The position numbers and the translations under genes were made by a program. Positions 48,148 through 55,223 of a DNA stretch of 64,000 nt are shown piece by piece; positions within the stretch are counted from its first letter, which is position 1; each line of letters opens with the position of its first letter. The stretch is from the NCBI GenBank assembly GCA_049698215.1, contig JBAVXH010000178.1, positions 1-64,000 on the forward strand, in the 5' to 3' direction. Source of the stretch: PALSA-894 sp049698215 (lineage in GTDB: Bacteria > Pseudomonadota > Alphaproteobacteria > Rhizobiales > Xanthobacteraceae). The notes beneath the pieces are model-generated. The model saw nothing but the letters and a program-made list of their open reading frames with translations. It had not been told where the DNA came from and searched no databases.

Positions 48148-49356
48148 TCAGGCGGCGCTCTGACTTGCGGCCTGCTTACCCGTCTCGCGTTCGTCCGCGA
48201 CCTCGATCGGCGCGACCTCGACGCGGTTTCTTCCACGGGCCTTGGCAAGATAGAGCGCCTGGTCGGCCAGCGTGATGAGCTTGGCCAGATCCTGGCGCGG
48301 ATCGACGATCACCGAAACTCCGATGCTGGCGGTCGCGTGAATCGCCTCGCTATCGATGACCGCAGCGTTGGCGGCGAAGGTGCGGCGCAGGCGGTCCGCC
48401 ACCAGATACGCATTGTCGACGCTCGCGTCCGCCAGCACCACAGTGAACTCTTCACCGCCGAGGCGCCCGACCAGATCGGATTGGCGCAACCCTGCGCGCG
48501 TGGTCCTGGCGAAGATCTGCAGCACCTTGTCGCCGACCGCGTGGCCGAAGCGGTCGTTGATCGACTTGAAGTGATCGAGATCGATCAGCAGGACCGCGAT
48601 CGGCCGGTCGCGCGCGATCTGTTGCTGCAGCAGTACCTCGGCGTCGGCAAGGAAGGCGCGGCGATTGAGCAGTCCGGTGAGCGGATCGGTCATCGCTGCG
48701 GTCTTGTGGCGTAGCTCGGTACGCTCTTTCGACATTGCGAGCAGGATGAACGCCGTCGCGATCGTCATCAGGAACGACTCGAGACTGAGCACGCTCAGCC
48801 AGGCGCTGGCCAGGAACGTCTCCGACTCGCGATCGTGCACCAGCGCGTTGATCGGCGTGCGCAGCAGAAAGATCATGCCATAGCCGAAGAACAACGCGAT
48901 CGCGGGCCAGCGCGACACCAGCGGCTCGTTGCGCGCGCGCCAGAACTCGTGCGCCGTGAGCCACGTATAGGTCGCGATGATCAGCGCGGAGAGTTGCCCG
49001 TGCAGCTCGGGACCCGATCCAACGCCGGACCATTGCGCCGCGAGGAGCCAAACGCCGGCGCCGGCGATCAGGGACCCGGGAAGCGGTTCGCGGCCATTGA
49101 AGACGCGCGCGCCGTTCCAGGTCACGCCGAACGACGAGAACAACAACACATTGGGCAGATCGATCGACAGCAGATCGGGCACCGAGCCATAGAGCCCGTA
49201 CAGCATCACCGAGATGGCGCGCAAAAGATGCGCGCTCGCCCACCACGCGACGGCGGTCACGCGCTTGTTCTGCACCCACACCAACAGCAGCAGCAGACCG
49301 AGGATCGCCTCGACGTCGATGGTCAGCAGGAACAGCGTGTTGACTTCAAACGACAT
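48148..49356 (-). CDS. Membrane-bound diguanylate cyclase (GGDEF)
   Basis: A 402-aa protein. Residues 1 to about 200 contain six hydrophobic helices (LFLLTIDVEAILGLLLLLVW and so on). These form an integral membrane sensor without a recognisable ligand domain. The C-terminal cyclase begins TDPLTGLLNRRAF. The catalytic site is GGEEF and the product-inhibition I-site RQSD lies exactly five residues upstream. It therefore should synthesise c-di-GMP under feedback control. It converges on the molybdenum hydroxylase gene with no gap. Confidence 0.9.
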   Translation of the reverse strand: MSFEVNTLFLLTIDVEAILGLLLLLVWVQNKRVTAVAWWASAHLLRAISVMLYGLYGSVPDLLSIDLPNVLLFSSFGVTWNGARVFNGREPLPGSLIAGAGVWLLAAQWSGVGSGPELHGQLSALIIATYTWLTAHEFWRARNEPLVSRWPAIALFFGYGMIFLLRTPINALVHDRESETFLASAWLSVLSLESFLMTIATAFILLAMSKERTELRHKTAAMTDPLTGLLNRRAFLADAEVLLQQQIARDRPIAVLLIDLDHFKSINDRFGHAVGDKVLQIFARTTRAGLRQSDLVGRLGGEEFTVVLADASVDNAYLVADRLRRTFAANAAVIDSEAIHATASIGVSVIVDPRQDLAKLITLADQALYLAKARGRNRVEVAPIEVADERETGKQAASQSAA

Positions 49357-49530
49357 CCAAGCTGGCCCACGGCTCGAATAGGCAACACCCCGTCTTCTGC
49401 TTAGCGCCGCAGGCTCTATAAACGGTGAAGGTCCACCTTCCGTTGCGAACCGACACGATTATGGTTAGCGCAAGGTTTACGCGGCGCGAGTGCATAGTCT
49501 GCGACCCAAACGTGCGGAAAGCGGCTGCCG

Positions 49531-49566
49531 CAAATGAAATCGGCGCGAGGCTCTCACCTCGCGCCG
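49531..49566 (-). terminator. Terminator for the GTP cyclohydrolase II gene
   Basis: A perfect 10-bp stem (CGGCGCGAGG at 49541-49550 with CCTCGCGCCG at 49557-49566, loop CTCTCA) lies 23 bases past the ribA stop on the minus strand. It is followed by ATTTCATTTG, a broken T-run. The rest of the 232-base gap up to the diguanylate cyclase gene shows nothing recognisable. Confidence 0.6.
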
Positions 49567-49588
49567 ACGCCGAACTCTGCGATGTCGG

Positions 49589-50794
49589 TCAGCGGACCTC
49601 TTCGGTCGCCCGCACCGTCTGCACGTCAGCGGCCTCCGCGGCGAGCACCGCCATCAGATGGTCGAGCTTGTGGCCCGCGCGCATCGCCTTCGCCGTCATG
49701 TAGCGGCGATTGTGTGCGTTGATCGGCGCATGCAGCGGCTTGCGTCCGACAACCTCGATCCCGAGCCCGCTCAGACCGTCGAGCTTTGCCGGGTTGTTGG
49801 TCATCAGGTAGATCGACGTGCAGCCAAGCTTCTGCAACATGCGCGCCGCAACGCCGTAGTTGCGTTCGTCGTCATCGAAGCCGAGAGTCGTGTTGGCGTC
49901 GACCGTATCGAGGCCCTCGTCCTGCAGCGCATAGGCGCGCATCTTGTTCGCAAGACCAAGACCGCGGCCTTCCTGCTCGAGATAGAGGATCACGCCGCCG
50001 CCCTCTTCGTTGAGCCGCTTGGTCGCGAGCCGCAGCTGATCGCCGCAATCGCACCGGCTTGATCCGAACACGTCGCCGGTAAGGCACGCCGAATGCAGCC
50101 GCACCGGCATGGGCTTGGAAAAATCCGGATTGCCCACGATGACCGCTACGGAGCCACCGCCGACAGCGTCGCGGAAAACCACGAAGCGAGTGGAGAGTCC
50201 GCCCTGGAGCGGGACCTTGGCTTCGCCGGCGATCTCGAGGGAGTGCGCATCGTCGCGGCGGAAACGCAGCACAGCGTCGGCTGCCACCACGACCACGGGA
50301 GGCTCGATCATCACGCTCGCAGGCGCGTCGATCTCGGCAACCAGCAGCGCCGGCAAACGCTGAGCGATCTTTGCCAGCTCAATGGCAGCACTAGCGGCCT
50401 CGCCGGCTGGGCCATCGAGCTCGGCCTCCTCGCTCGGATCCGCGTCCGCAACGAGCGAGTAGATCGCGTCCGAATTGGTATTCGTGTCGAGCTTGAGCGC
50501 GACCGGTCCTGTCGACTCGATGCCGAGCGCTCGCGCGCGGCGCGCCGTCACCACGAGTCGTGGCGTGGCGGGTGCACAGAGCTGCTCAAAGGCATGAAGG
50601 CGCGCGTGATCGAGGCCATCGACCGGCAGCGCGAGAAGGAACTTTGAATCTTGTGTGGAGAAAACGACCGGACGGCCGCTTCGGAACTCTGCAAGTCCAC
50701 GCTTGACCAGCACGCGATCCGGGGAACCGAACACTCCGCTTCCCGCGTGTCCGTTTCCGTTTTTCGATTTACTCATTTGAGTTGAGGATTCCAT
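49589..50794 (-). CDS. ribA: GTP cyclohydrolase II with an uncanonical N-terminal domain
   Basis: A 401-aa protein. The C-terminal half is an intact GTP cyclohydrolase II: zinc site HSACLTGDVFGSSRCDCGDQ, YLEQEGRGLGLANKMRAYAL, DANTTLGFDDDERNYGVAA and LMTNNPAKLDGL. It would open GTP to 2,5-diamino-6-ribosylaminopyrimidinone 5'-phosphate. The N-terminal 180 residues resemble a RibB (DHBP synthase) fold in outline (GLAEFRSGRPVVFSTQDSKF) but lack the EDRENEGD catalytic segment, so this half is probably inactive. It is divergent from the RibD-type reductase. It may supply riboflavin synthesis or the special pathway suggested by its neighbours. The ATG at 50776 is an alternative start. Confidence 0.85.
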   Translation of the reverse strand: MESSTQMSKSKNGNGHAGSGVFGSPDRVLVKRGLAEFRSGRPVVFSTQDSKFLLALPVDGLDHARLHAFEQLCAPATPRLVVTARRARALGIESTGPVALKLDTNTNSDAIYSLVADADPSEEAELDGPAGEAASAAIELAKIAQRLPALLVAEIDAPASVMIEPPVVVVAADAVLRFRRDDAHSLEIAGEAKVPLQGGLSTRFVVFRDAVGGGSVAVIVGNPDFSKPMPVRLHSACLTGDVFGSSRCDCGDQLRLATKRLNEEGGGVILYLEQEGRGLGLANKMRAYALQDEGLDTVDANTTLGFDDDERNYGVAARMLQKLGCTSIYLMTNNPAKLDGLSGLGIEVVGRKPLHAPINAHNRRYMTAKAMRAGHKLDHLMAVLAAEAADVQTVRATEEVR

Positions 50795-50883
50795 ATGACA
50801 GGGTGAAAGCCACGAACTACAGTGTTATTTCCATTGCTGTTCTTCGGCCTTCAAGGTTCTGCGTATCAGATTAGTGTGGCAGG

Positions 50884-51789
50884 ATGAAGTCCCCGCTCCA
50901 TGAACGGCCGTTAATCACCGAAGAACATGGTATTGCGATTTCGCATCTTCCCGTTGCTGGTAAAGCCGGCCACGAACACATGACCGACCAAGTCGAGCCG
51001 GATAACCCCGCCGGCAACGCGCTCGACTGGTTCCAGGTTCCAATCAATTTTCGAACCGGCTCCGGTCCCCTGCCGCAGCCATGGGAAGACCGCTTCGGCC
51101 CGTTGCGTCAGGGAGCGATCGACGACCTCGTGGTAGTCGGACAAATCGGGCAGTCGATCGACGGCCGGATCGCGACGGTGACCGGCCATTCCAAATACAT
51201 CAACGGGCCCGCCGGGCTGGCACATTTGCACCGGCTGCGCGCGCTCGTGGATGCCGTCCTGGTCGGCATTGGGACGGCGATCGCAGACGATCCGCAGCTC
51301 ACGGTGCGGCGCGTCGCGGGGCCGAGCCCGGCCCGTATCGTTCTCGATCCGCGCGGGCGGCTCCCGTCTGACGCGCGGATACTGACGGCAGACGGCACCC
51401 AGCGGATTGTCATCACCGCCGAGGGCGTCCGGCCTTCGCTGCCAAAGGATGTTGAAATTGCAGAGATTCCCGCGCGCGCCGGTGAGATCGCGCCAGCTGC
51501 CATTCTCACGGCACTCGCCGGGCGCGGATTTCGCCGGGTCCTGATCGAAGGCGGCGCCCATACGGTATCACGTTTTATTGCAGCAGGTTGCCTGGACCGT
51601 CTCCACGTGATGGTCGCGCCGATCATGTTCGGCTCCGGCCAGACCGGCGTCACATTGGCGCCGATCGCCACGGCCGACCAGGCGCTACGCTCGCCCATGC
51701 GTGCGCATCTAATCGGGGACGAAGTCCTGCTCGACTGCGATCTGGCGGCTCAGCGGGTGGTGATCGGCTGCGCGAAAAAGTCGACGTGA
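50884..51789 (+). CDS. Stand-alone RibD C-terminal (reductase) domain protein
   Basis: A 301-aa protein. The first 75 residues are not recognisable. From about residue 80 there is a dihydrofolate-reductase-like RibD_C domain: VVVGQIGQSIDGRIATVTGH, YINGPAGLAHLHRLRALVDA, VLVGIGTAIADDPQLTVRRV and RRVLIEGGAHTVSRFIA. It should use NADPH to reduce a ribosylaminopyrimidine or a pterin-like ring. The zinc deaminase domain of true RibD is missing. The 89-base divergent gap to ribA probably holds both promoters. Its 3' end overlaps the methyltransferase gene by 40 bases in antisense orientation. Confidence 0.85.
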   Translation: MKSPLHERPLITEEHGIAISHLPVAGKAGHEHMTDQVEPDNPAGNALDWFQVPINFRTGSGPLPQPWEDRFGPLRQGAIDDLVVVGQIGQSIDGRIATVTGHSKYINGPAGLAHLHRLRALVDAVLVGIGTAIADDPQLTVRRVAGPSPARIVLDPRGRLPSDARILTADGTQRIVITAEGVRPSLPKDVEIAEIPARAGEIAPAAILTALAGRGFRRVLIEGGAHTVSRFIAAGCLDRLHVMVAPIMFGSGQTGVTLAPIATADQALRSPMRAHLIGDEVLLDCDLAAQRVVIGCAKKST

Positions 51790-52556
51790 CCGACCCGCAT
51801 CGATGACCGGCCGGCCGCGATGTGATCGCGTCGCCGCGCGAGCCATCCGATGATATCGCTGATCGACGGCGCGCCGATCTCCCGGGCGGCGACCGCCCAT
51901 CCAGTGAGCACCTCGGTCTGGATCTCGGCGTCCTTCGGGCCGAACACCCAGTCGGAAGCGCCCTGCGTGACCGTGTAACCGACCGCCTCAAAACGGCTCG
52001 GCGCGGTTGCAGCAGCTTCCGGGCCGAGGGCGGGCCCAAAGCCCTTGTTGCCTTGCTGGTGCTGATTGACCGCATCGATCACGGCGGAATCGAGGGCATC
52101 GACCGGATCGAGCGTCGCAAGTCCGTCATAACTGAGCGCCGCATAGACCGGCAGGCGCCGCGCGGCCGCCTCCGTGACCAGCCGGTCGAGCCATTCGTGC
52201 GAGACCAGATCGAGCAAAGCGGAAGTCGTGACCAGCTCGACGGGCCCGTCGAGCGCCGCCTCGAGGTCGCGCGCGAGGTCGACCGGCACGGTTGTCACCG
52301 TCAGATCGGGTGGACGCGCGAGGTCGCCGGCGCGTGCCAGGAGGCTCAAATCGTTGTCCACCAGCCGCCAGCTTTGGCGCTTTGGAAGCCGGTCGGTGAC
52401 GGAACGCAGCGTGGAGCCAAGACCGCAAGCGAGGTCGACGGCAGCGACCGATTGGCGCTGCGCCGCCCAGGCGGCGACCGCGTCGAGCACGGCCGCATTG
52501 CGCGCCCGCCTGTCATAAGGCTCGCGCAGCTTGAGCCATCCGGCCGAAAAGCTCAT
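51750..52556 (-). CDS. Class I SAM-dependent methyltransferase-like protein
   Basis: A 268-aa protein. The SAM-binding motif I is VAAVDLACGLGSTLRSV, with the acidic end of strand 2 at WRLVDNDLSLLARA, and VTTSALLDLVSHEWLDRL for motif IV. The start MSFSAGWLKLREPYDRRARN overlaps the glycosyltransferase stop by ATGA, so the two are coupled. The YDRRARN...LDLV pattern is seen in uncharacterised proteins of this cluster type; the acceptor is not known. Its position between a GTP-derived enzyme set and a glycosyltransferase suggests it methylates the small molecule being made (inference). Confidence 0.75.
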   Translation of the reverse strand: MSFSAGWLKLREPYDRRARNAAVLDAVAAWAAQRQSVAAVDLACGLGSTLRSVTDRLPKRQSWRLVDNDLSLLARAGDLARPPDLTVTTVPVDLARDLEAALDGPVELVTTSALLDLVSHEWLDRLVTEAAARRLPVYAALSYDGLATLDPVDALDSAVIDAVNQHQQGNKGFGPALGPEAAATAPSRFEAVGYTVTQGASDWVFGPKDAEIQTEVLTGWAVAAREIGAPSISDIIGWLARRRDHIAAGRSSMRVGHVDFFAQPITTR

Positions 52557-53602
52557 ACGACCCTCTCGATCGCGTCCGAAAACAATTTCGCCGATTCGGC
52601 CCATGTTGGCAGATGTTTCGCGGCAACCCGCGCGCCTTCGGCCAGTTGAGCGCGCTCTGTTCGACTTTCGATCAAGTGACGAAGTGCCGCGGCAAGTGCC
52701 GGCGCATCGTCGGACGGGACCAGGACGCCGGCCGTGTCAGGGACGGTCTCCGGGATGGCGCCGGCGGTGGTGCCGATCACGGGCAAGCCGTGCGCGATTG
52801 CCTCCGCGTAGGCCATGCCGAAGCCTTCGTAGCGCGATGGCAGCACGAACAGATCGGATAAGGCGTAAAGCTCGGCGAGACGTGAGGGTGTAACAGCACC
52901 GAGCAGCGAAATACGGGGCCCGAGCTGGTGATGCTCGATTGCGGCACGCACTTGCTCGGCGGTCGCGGGATCGCGCGCATCGCCCACGATGGTCAGGTGC
53001 CAGGGCAGGTCGATGAGGGTGGCCAACGCCTCGACCAGGACATCATAGCCCTTGCGCGGCACCAGCGAGCCGACCGTCAGCAGCGCGACCGGACCCTCAT
53101 GGCGGCGGGGCACGATGGAGACGCGGTCGGTGCCCGGGCGCGCGACCGTGATGCGCTCCGCCGGCACGCCATAGTCGGCCAGTGCGTCCGCGGTCGTTCG
53201 GCTGTTCACGATCACCGCATGGGTAAACGCCAGCGCCTTGCGTTCGCTCTCGCGCAACACTGCCGCGTCCTCGGGCGTTACCCCGCTTTCCAGCGCGAGC
53301 GGATGATGCACCATCGCGATCAGCGGATGGGCCTGGCTCAGCGCTTCCGCTTCGTCCGGCATCACACCGAACGCGAGCCCATCGATCACGATGGCACGGC
53401 CCTTCGGCACGTCGTTCAACTGCGCCTTGGCGGTTGCGCGGGTCAACGCGCTCGGATGCGGGAAACCTTCGCCCAGGTTGAGCACCTGCGGCCGCCAGCC
53501 GAGCTCGCGCAGCTCCGCGATCATACGCTTGTCGTAGGCATAGCCGCCGGTCGGGGTATCGAGATCGCCCGGTACCGCAAAGACAAAGTCGCCTTTCACC
53601 AA
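52553..53602 (-). CDS. Glycosyltransferase family 4
   Basis: A 349-aa GT-B retaining glycosyltransferase. The N-terminal domain begins FVFAVPGDLDTPTGGYAYDK (a GG acceptor loop). The C-terminal donor domain has LLTVGSLVPRKGYDVLVEAL, the EX7E-type motif SRYEGFGMAYAEA, and GLPVIGTTAGAIPETV. It is soluble with no membrane helices, so the acceptor is probably a small cytoplasmic molecule or a lipid headgroup. It starts inside the end of the PTPS-like gene (7-base overlap) and is coupled to the methyltransferase. Sugar donor unknown. Confidence 0.88.
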   Translation of the reverse strand: MVKGDFVFAVPGDLDTPTGGYAYDKRMIAELRELGWRPQVLNLGEGFPHPSALTRATAKAQLNDVPKGRAIVIDGLAFGVMPDEAEALSQAHPLIAMVHHPLALESGVTPEDAAVLRESERKALAFTHAVIVNSRTTADALADYGVPAERITVARPGTDRVSIVPRRHEGPVALLTVGSLVPRKGYDVLVEALATLIDLPWHLTIVGDARDPATAEQVRAAIEHHQLGPRISLLGAVTPSRLAELYALSDLFVLPSRYEGFGMAYAEAIAHGLPVIGTTAGAIPETVPDTAGVLVPSDDAPALAAALRHLIESRTERAQLAEGARVAAKHLPTWAESAKLFSDAIERVV

Positions 53603-53997
53603 AGCGGCGCCTCATACCAGGCACGCGCATTCGGCGACTCGCCGACGGTGACGCGCAGCGCCGAAATCTCGCGCGGCGCGCGGCCAAGCTTGTTCGCCTT
53701 CACGGCGGCCGCGAACTGATCGAACACCCAGCGCGTCAGCCATTCGGTGGTGGTGTTGACGCCCTTGAATTCCGCGATGTCGTCGAGGTTCTTGTAGTTC
53801 ACTTGTTTGAGCGTCGCCTTGAGCACATCGATGGCGCAGCCGATATCGACCACGATGCCGTTCGCGTCGAGCTTCTCCGACATGAACGCGACCGCAACCG
53901 TGAACGTCGCGCCGTGCAGCGCCTGCGCGGGGCCGAAGACTTCGCCCTTGAACGAATGGGCGATCATGATGTGGTCGGACACTTCGACGGCGTACAC
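53596..53997 (-). CDS. PTPS/QueD-fold protein with altered active site
   Basis: A 133-aa protein of the 6-pyruvoyl-tetrahydropterin synthase family, which normally acts on dihydroneopterin triphosphate using zinc and a Cys/Asp/His triad. The fold is clear: YAVEVSDHIMIAHSF, QALHGATFTVAV and LRVTVGESPNARAWYE. But the catalytic Cys position before LHG is Ala24, the HGH zinc motif is H28-G-A30, and the Asp-His dyad is Asn67-Tyr68 (VNYKNLDD). Only His14, His28 and the C-terminal Glu remain. Hence it is unlikely to be QueD or PTPS and probably binds or transforms a related pterin. It is the first gene of the PTPS-GT4-methyltransferase unit. Confidence 0.8.
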   Translation of the reverse strand: MYAVEVSDHIMIAHSFKGEVFGPAQALHGATFTVAVAFMSEKLDANGIVVDIGCAIDVLKATLKQVNYKNLDDIAEFKGVNTTTEWLTRWVFDQFAAAVKANKLGRAPREISALRVTVGESPNARAWYEAPLW

Positions 53998-54018
53998 GGG
54001 GGCTCCTGTTTCTCTTTC

Positions 54019-54167
54019 GTCATCACCCGCGAACGCGGGTGATCCAGTAAACGGCGATCAGCTATTTGGCGCGACCGTATATCACACGCATCCCGGTGTT
54101 TACTGGGTTGCCCGCTGGAGCCTGTCATCGGGCCGGCCGAGGGCCGGACCCGTTGACGGGCAATGAC
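54019..54167. repeat. Paired-hairpin repeat, copy R10
   Basis: It begins GTCATCACCCGCGAACGCGGGTGAT and ends GACGGGCAATGAC, with CCAGTAAAC / GTTTACTGG joining the halves and an extra GGCCGGCCGAGGGCCGG hairpin inserted on the right. It lies in the 172-base gap between the MDR dehydrogenase and PTPS-like genes of the minus-strand cluster. Confidence 0.8.
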
Positions 54168-54169
54168 GG

Positions 54170-55150
54170 TCAAGGGTAGCGAACGAGCTGGCAGAGAACG
54201 CCGCTCGTGGGGGTGAGAATCTCGGGCAGCTTCTTCGGCAGATCGCTGAAAGCGACCGGCGGCGCCAGCAGCGCATCGAGTGCCGGATCGTCAAGCAACC
54301 GCAGCGCCTCTTCGAGGCGCCGGCGATGCGTCCAGGTCGCGCGGTGGGATGGCGCGACGTGCCCGACCTGGCTCGAGACGAGCTTCAGCCGCTGCGAATG
54401 AAACCCGCCGCCGAGCGGCACCTTGACCTCTCGCGCACCATACCAGGAGAGTTCCAGCACGGTCGCCTCAAAGGCGGCGAGCCGCAGCGCGGTAGCAAGC
54501 CCGGCCTCCGACGCGCTGGTGTGGATCACAAGGTCGCAGCCTGTCAGCGCCGCGTCGGATGTCGCAAAGGCGGCGCCGAGCTTGCGCGCCACGTCGCCCC
54601 GCGACGGCGCGATGTCGACGACCGTTACGTCCGCACCGAGCTTCACGCAGAGCCGCGCCACGAGCAGTCCCACTACCCCGGCGCCGACCACCGCGATGCG
54701 GCGCGCGCGCTCGGCCTCGCCGTCCCAGGTGGCGTTGAGCGCCGTCTCCATGTTAGCGGCAAGTACCGCGCGCTCGGGCGGCAGCCCGTCCGGCAACAGC
54801 ACGATATTTTCGGCGGCAAGGTTAAACACGGTCTGGTGCGGATAAAGTGCAAAGCAGAGGCGGTTTTTCGCCTCCGCCGGGCCGTCCTCGACGCGCCCCA
54901 CCATCGCGTAGCCATATTTCACGGGAAAAGGAAACGCTCCGCCCATGAATGGCGCCCGCATGCGGTCGTATTCGCTCTCAGGCACCAGCCCGGAAAACAC
55001 CAGACGCTCGGTCCCCCGGCTCAAGGCGCTGGCGACGGCGCGGACGCGCACTTCAGCGGCATTTGGCGGCGGGACGGTCTCGGCGCGGATTTCGGCCTTG
55101 CCCGGCCCAACATACCAGAGCGCCTGCGCCTGTTCCGAACTTCCGCCCAC
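54170..55150 (-). CDS. Medium-chain dehydrogenase/reductase (zinc-type ADH superfamily) without zinc ligands
   Basis: A 326-aa MDR protein. The N-terminal GroES-like domain starts QALWYVGPGKAEIRAETVPP. The catalytic-zinc Cys region reads ASALSRGTERLVFSG with no Cys, and the structural four-Cys lobe is absent. The nucleotide-binding domain has VVGAGVVGLLVARLCVKLGA. The overall pattern resembles the BchC-like dehydrogenase group. It is upstream of the PTPS-GT4-methyltransferase genes on the same strand and probably supplies a redox step. Chemistry unknown; the nicotinamide-binding site is intact. Confidence 0.82.
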   Translation of the reverse strand: MGGSSEQAQALWYVGPGKAEIRAETVPPPNAAEVRVRAVASALSRGTERLVFSGLVPESEYDRMRAPFMGGAFPFPVKYGYAMVGRVEDGPAEAKNRLCFALYPHQTVFNLAAENIVLLPDGLPPERAVLAANMETALNATWDGEAERARRIAVVGAGVVGLLVARLCVKLGADVTVVDIAPSRGDVARKLGAAFATSDAALTGCDLVIHTSASEAGLATALRLAAFEATVLELSWYGAREVKVPLGGGFHSQRLKLVSSQVGHVAPSHRATWTHRRRLEEALRLLDDPALDALLAPPVAFSDLPKKLPEILTPTSGVLCQLVRYP

Positions 55151-55223
55151 CCGTTAGCCCCGATTGGACTTCCAAACCGCGCCCGCTATACCCGCTGCGG
55201 CCTGAAAAAGCACCCGCCCCCCC

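Noticed and set aside
50795..50883. Possible FMN riboswitch between ribA and the RibD-type gene
   Set aside because: The gap is only 89 bases, and I see none of the conserved helices or loops of the RFN element.
53596..53997. Calling the PTPS-like gene queD (queuosine pathway)
   Set aside because: Catalytic Cys, the second zinc His and the Asp-His dyad are replaced, and no queC, queE or queF is adjacent.
49589..55150. Tetrahydromethanopterin-type cofactor pathway
   Set aside because: None of the diagnostic genes (beta-RFAP synthase, mch, fhcD-type genes) is present near the cluster.
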